Shown: piece by piece, positions 10,347-21,122 of the stretch
Position numbering within the stretch: the stretch's first letter is position 1
How the letters are laid out: every line of letters begins with the position of its first letter
NCBI GenBank assembly: GCA_030765045.1
Contig: CM060963.1
Coordinates: 119,975,735-120,039,734 of the forward strand
Direction: 5' to 3'
From: Tenodera sinensis
Taxonomy: Eukaryota > Arthropoda > Insecta > Mantodea > Mantidae
Length of the DNA: 64,000 nt
Program-made: the position numbers and the translations under genes
Notes under the pieces: generated by a model
What the model was told of the DNA's origin: nothing
Databases searched by the model: none
The model's input: the letters and a program-made list of their open reading frames with translations, nothing else

Positions 10347-10861
10347 CATTAGTATGAATTTTATTTCATAAAATACAACGCTAATGACCATAGCAGTTGT
10401 GCGCCCTAAAGCCCTACTATTACTACTATAAAATACAAACATGTTATTTTTTGAAAATTTAAGCAATAATAATGTTTCCCTTGAGTACTAACAAAGTCCC
10501 ATCATCATTCGCATATGTCAGTCAAATAGTAAATAGACAATGAGCAAATAGTAAGGGGGACACAAATGCTGCTGATGGCATGATTTGAAATTTCAAAAGT
10601 CACTTATGGATTGAAATGGTTTAAACACAATTTGTGCAGAATTAAATTGTCCATTCAATTTCTCCCAAACAGATCTCCAAAATCAAAATAACTTATGTTT
10701 TAAAAAAAAGCAAACTTTGAAACTGGGTAAATTTGATATTATTATAATCAGAACACTTTGAATTAACTTAAATGTCTAACCTTAAATTTGCATTAATACA
10801 CACATACATACACGGATATGCACTTGTGCACACATACACACATATCCCTGTACACTTATGT
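10347..10861. other. Intron sequence with CA-rich simple repeat
   Basis: AT-rich, with a short cryptic ACAC/ATAC repeat at about 10798-10850. No gene seen. Confidence 0.5.
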
Positions 10862-10875
10862 GATTTGCCTGAATG
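10862..10875. repeat. 14-bp target site duplication, left copy
   Basis: GATTTGCCTGAATG here is identical to 17497-17510. The pair brackets the whole 6.6-kb two-LINE composite, showing that it integrated as one piece. Confidence 0.85.
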
Positions 10876-11152
10876 GGTGGATGGATTTGTGGGTTTAAGA
10901 GCACTCAACGTCTAGGTCAGCAGCGTCCTTATAAAATTCATGGCAATAGCCAGATATAAATTTCAATCATAAAATCACTGGTAGCAATAAAAATATACAC
11001 ATAAACGTAAAATACAGTGGCAATAGCCAGATATAAAACAAGGTAATAGATATGTCAAAAATCATAAACAAATATCTAAAAATTTAAATCCTCAAATTGA
11101 TATTACGATCTGCTAAAAACTTAAAAACTATCAACTGCTGTTTTTTCGTCCG

Positions 11153-11812
11153 CTAAGCCCGCTGCAAAGAATCTTGAAGGTACTCTAGAGAGGAACAGTC
11201 TAGCAGCACGTGACGGACAGACAAAAGATTGTCACACAGCGGACATAGAGGGGCACGGTCCCCTTTAAATAGGTAACCATGGGAAAAATTGCAGCGTCCT
11301 ATTCTTAATCGAGCCAAACTAACCTCCTCGCTGCGAGATGTGTGACAGGAAGTTATCCAGTTTATCGGAAGTTCTTTCACTTCTCTAAGCTTATTACCGC
11401 GGAGAGCTGACTACTCGTCGTGCCAGGATGACAGCACTGCTCTCCATACTTCAAGCCTAAGGTCTTCCAAAGTAACATGTGAGATGGTAATACTGGGTTC
11501 TGTAGTTGCCGTCTTTGCTGCTAAATCTGCCATTTCATTCCCCGGCAAACCTACGTGACCAGGAATCCATGCACACACCACGTCAACACCAGAAGCATGT
11601 AAAACATGGAGGGCATCCTGGATACGTTGTACAATAGGGTGGGGGTTGTACAACTGACAAAGGCTCTGCAGTGCACTAAGGGAATCGCTCAAAATCAGGC
11701 AGTCACCTAATTTACGACGGCGCATATACAAAACGGCTCGGTAAATTGCATAAAGCTCTGCAGTAAAAATGGAAGTGCTATTCGGTTCCATAAACATAAG
11801 CACATCCAACAC
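11153..11812 (-). pseudogene. LINE-E ORF2: RNase H and C-terminal zinc-like motif
   Basis: Two frames cover this end. Residues reading FTAELYAIYRAVLYM, ILSDSLSALQSL and WIPGHVGLPGNEMADLA are RNase H motifs two to four; the first motif (IFTDGSKS) lies at the end of the RT frame, so one frameshift falls near 11800. After a stop at about 11411, a further frame (11380-11153) gives RCNFSHGYLF and CPLCDNLLSVRHVLLDC, the Cys/His tail of I-clade ORF2. Two disabling changes are visible. The role would have been removal of RNA from the RNA:DNA hybrid. Confidence 0.8.
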
Positions 11813-13493
11813 CGTTGATGCTCTTTGACCCGTCGGTAAAAATACATCGACGGTCAGTGTAGCATGATAAAAATTCTAAAAAATACGTGCGGATACTTGA
11901 AATAGGCATCGTGGACTTCTGGTGTACGGTCATCCCAAGATCTTCATGGGGCGTGCCAGATAGCCAAGGGGGGTAAAGCTTTTCACCCTTGGCGAACATC
12001 CTAGGCAATCCCACTCCAAGCTTCATTAGAAGATCTTCGAAACGAAACACCGCAGGCTTAGGACTAAGGGTGCTATTCCTATGCCGCTCTCTTAGCATGG
12101 TGGTGAAAAAAGAAGCAAACGTTGGGTGCTTAGGCATATATCTAAGCGCACAACCATAATTTGCCAAGAGAATCTCACACCGATATTGCAGAGGAGGTGC
12201 TGCGGACCTGGCGTAAAGGCTCACCACTGGGCTTGTTGGTAAAGCTCCTATTGGTATACGGATGCCCCTATTGTGGACCGCCTCTAATCTTCTCAGCACA
12301 GATGGTAGTGCTGACAAATAAACAATACACCCATAGTTTAGTTTGTATCGGATCAATGCGCGATAGATTCGCAACAAAATTGTCCGATCCGCTCCCCACG
12401 ATTTGCCATTTAGTACTCGCATGATATTTAGGGAACGGTCACATCGTGCTCTTAGCTGTGCAATATACGACGACAAACTAAGCTTCCTGTCCAAGATCAA
12501 ACCCAGGAAGCGCGTCTCGTCTGCGAAGGGAAGTAAATCTGGACCGAAACGGAGCGAAGGTGGTAATCGTCTCCTACGACGCCAGAAATTAACGCAGATT
12601 AACTTCTCAGTTGAGAAACGGAAGCCGTTTTTGGAGTTCCATTCTCTAAGGTTGTCCAAGCATTGCTGCAGGCGCCGCTGTATGAACGCTGTGCGCTGAG
12701 AAACGCAATAGATAACGAAGTCGTCTACGAATAGGCATGATGAAACTCCAGGTGTAACACATTTCCAGATGTAGTTAATTGCTTTAGCAAAGAGCGTGAC
12801 ACTTAGTACCAAACCCCGAGGTACTCCCTCTTCCTGAACAAAAGAATTAGAAAAAACCGAGCCGACCCTTACTTGGAAAAAGCGGTTCTTCATAAACTCC
12901 TGAATGAACAGCGGTAGGCGTCCATGTATGTTCCAGGTATACAGGGAACGTAGAATTCCTGCTCGCCAGCACGTATCATAAGCCTTCTCGAGGTCAAAAA
13001 ATATGCCAACGGTTTGACAGTTCTTCATAAAGCCATCCATTATCTGTGTCGATATTGACACAAGATGGTCTACAGTTGAACGCCGTCGTCGAAAACCACA
13101 CTGGATGTTAGTCAGTAGGTTACGACTTTCTAACCACCATACCAATCGTCCATTGATCTTGCGTTCCATCACCTTGCAAACGCAACTGGTGAGGGAAATA
13201 GGACGATAGCTGGAGGGAAGATGACGGTCCTTTCCAGCCTTCAAGATGGGAATAACGGTGGCCTCCCGCCAATTTTCTGGCAGGATATTATCAACCCAAA
13301 CACGATTATATACCTCGACCAGGAATGCCTTACCTTCAGGAGAGAGCTGTTGTAACATTTGTATATGAATACCGTCCGGTCCTGGTGCTGATAATCGCGA
13401 AGATTTAAGAGAATGTTCTAGCTCCGCCATGGTGAAAAGGCGATTGTAATCTTCTACGTTTCTAGACCGAAACGCGAAGCCTTGAGATTCCAC
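11778..13493 (-). CDS. LINE-E ORF2 reverse transcriptase segment (I clade), open for 571 codons
   Basis: A long open RT segment. Blocks in order are SAPGPDGIHIQML (about 36-48), WREATVIPILKAGKD, YRPISLTSCVCKVMER, CGFRRRRSTVDHL, FFDLEKAYDTCW (motif A), EEGVPRGLVLSVTLF (motif B, with PRG in place of the usual PQG) and CLFVDDFVIY (motif C). The thumb follows, with FLGLILDRKLS and LNYGCIVYLSA. It ends in the first RNase H motif FTDGSKS. Upstream the endonuclease frame joins through a stop at 13494-13496. It is part of a dead element but well preserved, so insertion is not very old. The first Met is internal, not a real start. Confidence 0.85.
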   Translation of the reverse strand: MESQGFAFRSRNVEDYNRLFTMAELEHSLKSSRLSAPGPDGIHIQMLQQLSPEGKAFLVEVYNRVWVDNILPENWREATVIPILKAGKDRHLPSSYRPISLTSCVCKVMERKINGRLVWWLESRNLLTNIQCGFRRRRSTVDHLVSISTQIMDGFMKNCQTVGIFFDLEKAYDTCWRAGILRSLYTWNIHGRLPLFIQEFMKNRFFQVRVGSVFSNSFVQEEGVPRGLVLSVTLFAKAINYIWKCVTPGVSSCLFVDDFVIYCVSQRTAFIQRRLQQCLDNLREWNSKNGFRFSTEKLICVNFWRRRRRLPPSLRFGPDLLPFADETRFLGLILDRKLSLSSYIAQLRARCDRSLNIMRVLNGKSWGADRTILLRIYRALIRYKLNYGCIVYLSALPSVLRRLEAVHNRGIRIPIGALPTSPVVSLYARSAAPPLQYRCEILLANYGCALRYMPKHPTFASFFTTMLRERHRNSTLSPKPAVFRFEDLLMKLGVGLPRMFAKGEKLYPPWLSGTPHEDLGMTVHQKSTMPISSIRTYFLEFLSCYTDRRCIFTDGSKSINGVGCAYVYGTE

Positions 13494-14682
13494 CTAAGTT
13501 TTAATTGGAAGGAACTCAGGGGAGTAGTTTTCCGAGCTACGCATTTGAGCGAAAGCACTGCCAAACATATTCGCCACTTCGAATTGATCAACAACAGCTC
13601 CTGAGGCTGTTCTCAGTCCCGCTATTGGTGTATGGGTCGATTGCCCAGCAACACGCCTTAACCTAGCCCACACAACCGAGGAAGGTGTGTGTCGGTTAAA
13701 TGAAGGTACAAATTTGCTCCATGATGACTTTTTGCTATCCTTAATTACTTGTCTGGACCTGGTAGGCGCATTTTCTTGTATTGGATTAGGTTATCCAAAG
13801 TAGGGTGACGTTAGAAAACCCTAAGAACACGCCTTCGAACACGAATGGCACTGCGACATTCTTCCGTCCACCAGGGGACGGGAAATCGACGGGGGTGTGT
13901 AGTCGACCGCGGAATTGATTGTTCAGCAGCAGAGAGAATCGTCTCCGTGAGATGCTGCGCCAAATCATTCACTGAGTCGTGCTCGGTGTAAAGGTTCCAG
14001 TTGGCATGGTCCAAACGCCATCTGGGCATACGTGTGGAACATGTATCGTGCGTTAAGAGACTAATAAGATATGGAAAGTGGTCACTAGAGTGTAAATCAG
14101 AGATGACATTCCATTGTAAGGAGTTGCCAACTGAGGTGAACAAACTGCAAGATCAAGGTGCGAGAAACTATTGTAAGAGTCAGAAATGAATGTAGGCTCT
14201 CCGGTGTTGAGGAGAGCTAGGTTGTAACTATCCAAGAAATCGGTAATGAGCGTACCTCTCGCACAAGCGCGACTTGAACCCCAAAGTGGGTGGTGCACAT
14301 TGAAGTCTCCCACCAACAGAAACGGTGTTGGTAACTGGGAAACTAGATCTTCTAAATCGATGTGTGAGAAGTCATGGAACGGAGGCAAATATACAATACA
14401 AATGGTGATCTGGATGTTTTGCAGTATAATCCTTACCGTCTTCTGGTGTGACATCACACTCTACTGGGGTGTATCGCCTTAGATGGAAAGCGTCTTGAGG
14501 ACACAGCTTAGTCTCTTGCAAACATGCGACCAGAGGTTCGTTTTCTTTGAGCAAAAGCTCAATTTCTGAACGTTGACTTCCTATACCATGTATGTTCCAT
14601 TGTAGGATAGCCATATTGCATTGTATGGGATAGGTAATTCCAAGGTAACTCTTCATCACTTTGGAGTAGGCGGTTGTCGAAC
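13494..14682 (-). pseudogene. LINE-E ORF2 endonuclease, frameshifted
   Basis: The ORF2 start reads MAILQWNIHGIGSQRSEIEL and LVACLQETKL (14618-14500), the first catalytic blocks of the APE-type endonuclease. A frameshift near 14440 leads to IVYLPP, then LLVGDFNVHHPLWGS and TFISDSYNSFSHLDLAVC. A further shift leads to SDHFPYLISL (about 14070). All the endonuclease landmarks (N, E, D/N, SDH) can thus be read, across at least two frameshifts. The join to the RT contains one more stop. The 5' border at 14682 abuts the (CAA)n tail of LINE-A with no leader or ORF1 of its own. Confidence 0.75.
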
Positions 14683-15060
14683 TGTTGTTGTTGTTGTTGT
14701 TGTTTTCTAGTGCCTTGCATCTGGCAATGAAGCCATTAGCATTCGTGCTTTCCAATACTTTTGAACTGTAGTTTCTTCTGATCTTAATGCTTCACAGGTC
14801 TTCAAGTGGTCTTCATGTGAAGACATCTATATCTTGGTCTTTTAATATTTTCATTAGCTCTTGTTTTTTAGGCTGGGACATGCCTCCTGCATTCCATTGT
14901 AGAATTCTTAAAGTATTGGAATTGTTGTGATGAAATTTGCCTAAAGATGTCCCCACCCGGAAATCCGATTGGGGGACAGTTTTAACTCCGGAATGTTTAT
15001 CTTTAGGACTCATATTCATGTATGTGGCTTTCATGTAACTGTTTTCTTAACGGGCACCAG
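14683..15060 (-). pseudogene. LINE-A ORF2 start fused to the LINE-A 3' end
   Basis: On the minus strand ORF2 begins near 15034 (MKATYMNMSPKDKHSG) and reaches the first endonuclease block, RILQWNAGGMSQPKKQELM and then DQDIDVF. At 14814 it jumps to the last ~45 codons of ORF2 (HLKTCEALRSEET through ending DARH) and the (CAA)7 tail at 14683-14703. Everything from the endonuclease to the RNase H is missing. The first residues closely resemble the start of LINE-C ORF2 (SDLRAGTT, LLQWNAGGLTQTKRVEL), showing that A and C are sister families. Confidence 0.8.
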
Positions 15061-15723
15061 TTTTACAATGTGGCAGTTACATCACCCGACTTAAACCCCC
15101 ATTTTGCAAGGGGGACCACACCTATCGTTGGTCAACGGGTCCATCGGACCTAGCCGGGAGGACTAAATAGGTGGTATTTAGATCCACCGACCTTCCCCTC
15201 ATGTGCCTCTGAGGGACGCTGTTGTGCTGTGATTGGCCAGCACATATGTAAATGACATTTCCTCCATTTTAGATGAAACAGTTATACCGCTGTGATTCGG
15301 TCCCCAGAGCCTCATCTGTTAAAAGCAGGGTGCACCACGGGCAGGATGAGGATGGGTATTGGGTAGGAGAGGCTATAGGAGGCGCATCACTACCCCTTAC
15401 TACCCCTTACTGTCGAACTAATTTAGCCCTTTTCTTCTCTCTTGGGCTGGCATTCTTGTTGGGTGCTTTTTCGCACCTCTTTTCTACTGGGATTCTCCCA
15501 GTGTGGGCAGATTGGTCTAACTCCATGTCCTCTGCCGAGGACGTCCGTTTTTCCATAGCGAACTTGGATTCAAGTGTCTCAAACCGGTTCCTAATGGGGA
15601 CCATCTTCGCCGGTCTGAGTCCACCCCTGAAGATTCTCCAGAAGAGGATCTTCGAGATCTTCTTGGACTCTTATATCCCTTTGATGTACTGGGATCAGGC
15701 TTATCTTCCTTAAGGAAGTCGTT

Positions 15724-16869
15724 CTATGTGTAGCTCTTCTTAAACTTTATCAGCGAGGCATTATAGAGTACAGGTTGACTAGTCCTCTGTGTTGAGTTTG
15801 ACATTTTCGTTGGTGATCTAACAGTTGAATATTTTTCATCAACAGATTTTGTACACGTTGATACAGATGTGTGCGCTGATGTTGAGGGCTTTGGAATAGA
15901 GCTACGGACTACAAGTGTCTTTTCAGATATTGTTGCCCCATTGAAATCGCTGGTCTGCGTTGTGATCTCTCTGCTCGGTACCGGTTTAGCTGCAACTGAG
16001 CTATAGGTCCCGGATCTTGGAACAGAGGGTTGGCGTCTATGCAAGAGCTTCCGGGCTTCTGAGAAGGGCACCTTCTCTTTTACTCGTGTCTCTTGGATCG
16101 CTCTTTCCTCTACAAAATGGGGGCAATCTAGGGAACTAGACGGATGTTCACTTCTGCAGTTCACGCATGACGGAGCTGTAGTACATGCACCATCGTGGAA
16201 TTCATCTCCACATTGAGGGCATATAGCTAGTCCCTTACAAAGCTCGCTTGTATGTCCAAAGCATGTTTCCACTTGAAACATCTGAGTGGGTTCAGGATGA
16301 AAGGCAACTTCAATGGATTCATACCCTGCCTTAATTCTTTGCGGGAGATCTACCCGATCAAAGGTCAGGAACAGGGTATTAGTTGGCTTTAACTCACCAC
16401 CGTCTCTACATTGAACCCGGTAAATGTGAATGACGCCTTGTTTAGTCAGATTTTCTTGAATCTCCTCATTTGATAATCCTTCCAATGCACGGGTGTTTGT
16501 CACGCCACGCGAGGAGTTCAAGTTTCTGTGCATCTCAACACGTACAGGATAACTTGCTAGCATGTTCGCTTTCAGTATCTTAGCTGCCTGGGTAGCTGAA
16601 CCTGCTTCAACCAGGAGCGTGCCATTGCGAGGTCTAGTGCATGACTTTACTGGAGCAGCAATGTTATCCAAACCCTTTTGTATGGTAAATTGGCTCACCG
16701 ATAAAAATTTCTTATCTCCCTCAGTTCGAGCTATTACTAAGTAGTGAGGACCACTCGACTCTGCTACTTCCTTTACACAGACTTTACTTTGTTTGGTTTT
16801 GTTATGAGTTTTCGTACTCATGGCACTTTCATTCTCCACCATTGCAAATGCCTCCGATGGCATGCTCAC
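15724..16869 (-). CDS. LINE-A ORF1 (I-clade, gag-like RNA-binding protein)
   Basis: 381 residues, intact over this stretch. After a basic N-terminus it has a substrate-binding fold region (HYLVIARTEGDKKFLSVSQF, then LVEAGSATQAAKILKA and YPVRVEMHRNLNSSRG) and a Cys/His cluster with CFGHTSELC, CPQCGDEFHDGAC, CVNCRSEHPSSSLDCP. These correspond to the CCHC zinc knuckles of I-element ORF1, the first slightly damaged (normally RFGHT). The protein coats the LINE RNA. A further C-terminal segment, read in another frame at 15407-15604 (KRTSSAEDMELDQSAHTGR and NASPREKKRAKLVRQ), suggests that a frameshift cut off the last ~80 residues. ORF2 follows about 700 bp downstream. Confidence 0.82.
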   Translation of the reverse strand: MSMPSEAFAMVENESAMSTKTHNKTKQSKVCVKEVAESSGPHYLVIARTEGDKKFLSVSQFTIQKGLDNIAAPVKSCTRPRNGTLLVEAGSATQAAKILKANMLASYPVRVEMHRNLNSSRGVTNTRALEGLSNEEIQENLTKQGVIHIYRVQCRDGGELKPTNTLFLTFDRVDLPQRIKAGYESIEVAFHPEPTQMFQVETCFGHTSELCKGLAICPQCGDEFHDGACTTAPSCVNCRSEHPSSSLDCPHFVEERAIQETRVKEKVPFSEARKLLHRRQPSVPRSGTYSSVAAKPVPSREITTQTSDFNGATISEKTLVVRSSIPKPSTSAHTSVSTCTKSVDEKYSTVRSPTKMSNSTQRTSQPVLYNASLIKFKKSYT

Positions 16870-17496
16870 ATCCTGGGCGCCGCCCTGGCTTAGGTGAGAG
16901 TCCTGGCCTGGACCTTGCTCACCCTAGGGTCTCACCTCACAATGTACAGACAGAGGGACCCAATCGCCTTCAGGAGAGCATCAGCTCATGCAATGGCCCT
17001 TCCCCGGGACGGACCTTTATCAGGGGATATGCACATAGATCCTACATGATAACCAGGGGCTGGGACTTACGCAGTTACCCAGTCACCCCTTGTGTCTCCC
17101 TATCCTCCTCCAACCCACGTGTAGGTTATCCATCAAACTGTATACAGGGAGGTATCAGGTGGGAGGTCAAACACAAAAGTGGACCAAAGTTGATTGGGCA
17201 TTTGGCATGTGCCCTCTCACCTCTTAGAGGAACCCAATCGAGAGTATGGCTCGGGGCCCCGAGTATGCCAAACCCGTACCTACCATAGTAGGACCCCCTG
17301 GGGGAGTTTGATTTCGGAGTCCTCTTCTCCTAGATGAGTCGTCGACCAAGACTACTGAGCCTCATCTACCCGTTTTGGAATGCTCTTTGCTTCCCCTCAC
17401 CTCTTGCCTAGATATAGTCAGAAATGACACTTAGTAGGCCGTCTGGATCGTGTACTGAGCCCCTTTGCCACGTCAAAGCGACATTCCTTCAGAGGG
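16870..17496 (-). promoter_or_regulatory. LINE-A 5' leader (internal promoter region)
   Basis: About 630 bp upstream of ORF1 up to the target duplication at 17497. It has a higher GC content than the surroundings and no long minus-strand ORF. In the I clade the leader holds an internal promoter; that it drives the composite here is inference. Confidence 0.45.
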
Positions 17497-17510
17497 GATT
17501 TGCCTGAATG
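17497..17510. repeat. 14-bp target site duplication, right copy
   Basis: GATTTGCCTGAATG, identical to 10862-10875. It marks the 5' end of the composite LINE insertion. Confidence 0.85.
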
Positions 17511-18155
17511 TGAAATAAAATAGATGTCCTGTAATTGCTACTAAAATGGAAACTGTAGATGGGAGATAAGTATGAAATATAAAAACAGATTAAAAAGAGA
17601 ATTGATTTATGAATAAACTGTTTACTTGGCTACCTTGAAGTACCTATGTAAACACTTGAGAATGTTATTCAATATGAACAGTATTAATCCAAATACATCT
17701 GCATCCAGATGATGATTAAAGGGGAATATCAAAGAAGCATGCAGCAGCTCATATGTAGGGGAGAAGCGGCATAACTCATTTCTGGAGTGTGATGTTTGGC
17801 ATACACAACATATCAAATGGTTTCACATAGGTACCTACAAGTCTAAGTTCATTTATTAGATTTGAATTTATTGGCCTTTATTTTTTTATCTTATCTCAGA
17901 AATTTGGATTTTACTTTGCACTCCTGTAAAAGTTCAAAAAGTGTGTTAAGATACTTTGTCTTGTGTATCCCATGCACCTATCTTATATCACATCCCATTT
18001 TCAGCAAAGGTGTACTTGATGAAAAACAAACATTAGCTTGAGTTTATAAAGACAATAAAATGATATGGCACTAATGTTGGTGAGGTGATATAAAATTCAT
18101 GATTCTCATATTGGGGATGCTTGTCAATGAGGTACCATTTATCAACTTGTTTAGA
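17511..18155. other. Intron sequence, nothing recognised
   Basis: AT-rich sequence between the LINE composite and the next element. Short ORFs only, with no motif. Confidence 0.5.
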
Positions 18156-18494
18156 TATACAAGGTGTTAGGGGTATGAGTGCGCAGACTTCAAAGGCAAC
18201 TTCCTGACGTTAAACTGAAACATTAGGTTCCTGTACCATTTTCCTCTATAGTGCATGGTCTCATAAATAAAAATTAAAACTGGTCAAAAGTGTGATTGCA
18301 AATATGTCCCCACTCCGTTATCATTTACTTCTGCAATTAGAACAGCAAGGTAGAGCTAAAAAACATGTGTTGTTTATGTCTTTACCATATGTTGCTAAAA
18401 TTATTCGTTTAGCCAAAAAATGATATGAAAGGACTGGGTTCCAGTGTGTCTATTGGAATAAAGTCATGGGCATACGCTTGACAACCCCGACATC

Positions 18495-19327
18495 TTGTTG
18501 AGTTTGCAGTTATTGACCATTAATAATTTTCTTTTTTTTCTTCTTCTTCTTCTTCTTCTTCTTCTTCTTCTTCTTCTTCTTCTTCTTCTTCTTCTTCTTC
18601 ACGTCTTAGGACATCAGGGCTGTTCCGGCTCCAAAGTCATGTTCTTTATAATAGATTTTCCTGTTTAGCAAAAGGTGGCTGTTTTTAACTACACAATTAC
18701 ACGAATGAGGTATTTCCATACTTAACATTAGCGTGTGAGAAGAGTGGAAGCTGAGGGAATGTTGACAGTATAACTACCCCCGCAACATCCATGCACAACA
18801 GCAGGTTCTGTCAGTGCTTCAGGTACGTTAAATGCATTCAGAACTATGGCAGTCTTACAAATCAAGAGTATTTAGATATGCTTCTTGCTTAGGGCAAAAC
18901 CGATTGCAACACACGTGAAGCACAACGCTTGATGATCTTCACACTCATGTGTTTGAAGCAGCCCTAGAGATTGGGCAGAACACAGAAGCTCTAACGAGGG
19001 TAGGGAAAAATTGGCTAAGAAGGTGCGATGCCTGCACAGATTCTCACGGAGCACATTTTGAGCATCTACTGTAAAAGACATCTTGTTGAGTTTGCAGTTA
19101 TTGACCATTAATAATCATAATCTTCTTCTTCTTCTTATTTTTCTTCTTCTTCTTCTTCTTCTTCTTCTTCTTCTTCTTCTTCTTCTTCTTCTTCTTCTTC
19201 ACGTCTTAGGCCATCAGGGCTGTTCCGGCTCCAAAGTCATGTTCTTTATAATAGATTTTCCTGTTTAGCAAAAGGTGGCTGTTTTTAACTACACAATTAC
19301 ACGAATGAGGTATTTCCATACTTAACA
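18495..19327. repeat. ~240-bp direct repeats with (TTC)n flanking a 350-bp spacer
   Basis: The segment 18495-18727 recurs at 19084-19327, nearly identical outside a variable (TTC)n tract (18531-18600 and 19121-19200). Each copy starts TGTTGAGTTTGCAG and ends TTAACA, so it has TG...CA termini like a short LTR. The spacer (18728-19083) has no clear ORF, primer site or matching target duplication, so this is either a small LTR-type (TRIM-like) element or a local duplication. Confidence 0.5.
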
Positions 19328-19528
19328 TTTGAAGTTGCTATCTTTGATCATCCGACTACACCTTACGCATAGTCTCTTACACAGCTTTTAGTTTAGTTCT
19401 CGTGAATATGATTGAATAGCTTAAAAGCAAACCACCCCATCCCTCGTTACTGGCATTAGCTGACAAGAAACACACAGGCATGTGGCAAACTGGATTTCAA
19501 GCGCTAGCGTAGTTTAGACCTTCATCCA

Positions 19529-20311
19529 TGAAGCTGTAAAATCGTTGTGATGTCCTGGTTTAGATCGCCATTTGAAGCTGAAGTCGTTGGTGATGTGACG
19601 TTGCCCTTCGATGTAGCTCGCCTCAGCTAGTTCTGCATAAGATCTCTTTATCTCGGGTTTGCGCAAGTGTAATGGACAACCCAAGAACAACTTTTCATAT
19701 CCTTTATTTCCTATTTAAATATTTTCAGGAGTTATGCCGAAAATATTTGTATCTGTAGAGGCATCGCCCTCACATCCGCTCAGCGCGATCTCCCGTACTG
19801 GTCTCTCTTTGAGTACTGACTAGACGCTTCTCTCTTACCCACGCTAAGAAGCCGTTCGTTCCATTTGAATGTCATGACGTCATCCAAGAAAGCCTCGTAT
19901 CCAAAATGCTATTTCCTTTTCCCGCAATTTAGAAATGTCCCTTTCTATTATAACATGTTCTTTTATGAATTTCAAATATATAATTACCTTTTTAGGATTA
20001 AACGATGTTTACTTTATATTTTATTAGATATATCGCGCGACTTTTAAGGTTTGTAGAACTGACTTTCGAACGTGTATTTTAAACTATGTGGTATGACGTC
20101 ATGACTCGTTAATTTGAAACCAATAATGTGTTTATCCTACGAATTTAACGACTATTATTTACTCATATCTTGCTCACCTTACAACACTTCCTGCTCTATT
20201 ATCTTTTTATGTTATTACTTAACACTTATCGCAAATCTCATATCCGGCAATTAAATTAAAACATGTCTTTTTCAAAAGCCCATTCGATCGGAAATCTAAA
20301 TTTCGGTATCA
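19529..20311 (-). repeat. Element A, 3' LTR
   Basis: 783 bp, TG...CA, almost identical to 25017-25799. It contains two perfect TGACGTCA sequences (19875-19882 and 20094-20101) in inverted context (GTCATGACGTCA and TGACGTCATGAC), candidate CREB/ATF-type sites. The internal side shows a short purine run on the minus strand (AAATGGGGG, near 20313-20324), the likely polypurine tract. Confidence 0.93.
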
Positions 20312-21122
20312 AATGCCCCCATTTATATTATTTTATTATTTCATAATAAAATAATGTAAATGTCTTGCCCGAAAGAAAAATTAAAAATTACTCCTGTATT
20401 TTGAATAATCGGCAACACTCCCATTATATACAATTTTCAATTACACTGTTTTGAAATTGGTGATTAACATATTTTCTCATTAATCTTTTTAACATGACAA
20501 ACAATTATACATTTGACTTAACATTAATCCTTAAATACTAATTACAATATGTTATGGTTTCTTCTGTGAAGCTTTTATATAAAGGTTAAATTTCAAGAGT
20601 CTTTCTTTATACTTCCTTCTTTCAGTTCATGTTTGCTCACTTCGCTCTCACTATCACTTGCACTGTGATTTTTTTTACTTTTGTTATTGTAACACACATA
20701 TCTGTACTATATCCTTTAAGCACTAAAAGGTACATATATTTATATAAATCCATTACACTCTTCAGACAAGTTCTTTCTTTGTCTTTCTGTGATAACTATC
20801 TATACATCTAAATATTTTAATAAATGTTTACAAAGTAAATATTCTGTTTTCTCTCTATGCGGAGATGAACAATTTAACGATCTTTCTGAAGCTGTTATTG
20901 TGAGCTCTATACAATATATTTTTAAGCTCTTTGTAGTAGATAGCAATTCACATTCTGCATTTTTCATGAATATGTAAGTACCTGACCAATATATGATTTT
21001 CAAGTAAGCTAACATTTACATTTTATCTCAAAGCTGATTGGGCGTCAATATACAAATGACACTTCCAATTTTTCTTTTACATTAAATCAAGGTTCCAAGG
21101 CACCACACGGTTTCTTGTATGG
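20312..21122 (-). other. Element A, non-coding 3' region
   Basis: About 800 bp between the pol stop and the 3' LTR, AT-rich, with only short ORFs. No envelope-like reading frame (no signal peptide plus membrane anchor of useful length) is visible. Confidence 0.6.

Larger units (their letters stand above)
10876..17496 (-). mobile_element. Composite of two I-clade LINEs in one insertion
   Basis: Read on the minus strand, the 5' part (17496-14683) is an internally deleted LINE-A: leader, ORF1, start of ORF2, then directly the LINE-A 3' end with its (CAA)n tail. The 3' part (14682-10876) is a second LINE, here LINE-E: ORF2 from its first residues through endonuclease, RT, RNase H and a 3' region ending in CCATCC units. 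One perfect 14-bp duplication flanks the pair. A 19-bp motif (GGCAATAGCCAGATATAAA) occurs twice in the 3' region (near 10940 and 11018). Confidence 0.75.

Noticed and set aside
20312..21122. Envelope-like third ORF in element A
   Set aside because: Only short frames without signal peptide, cysteine pattern or membrane anchor.
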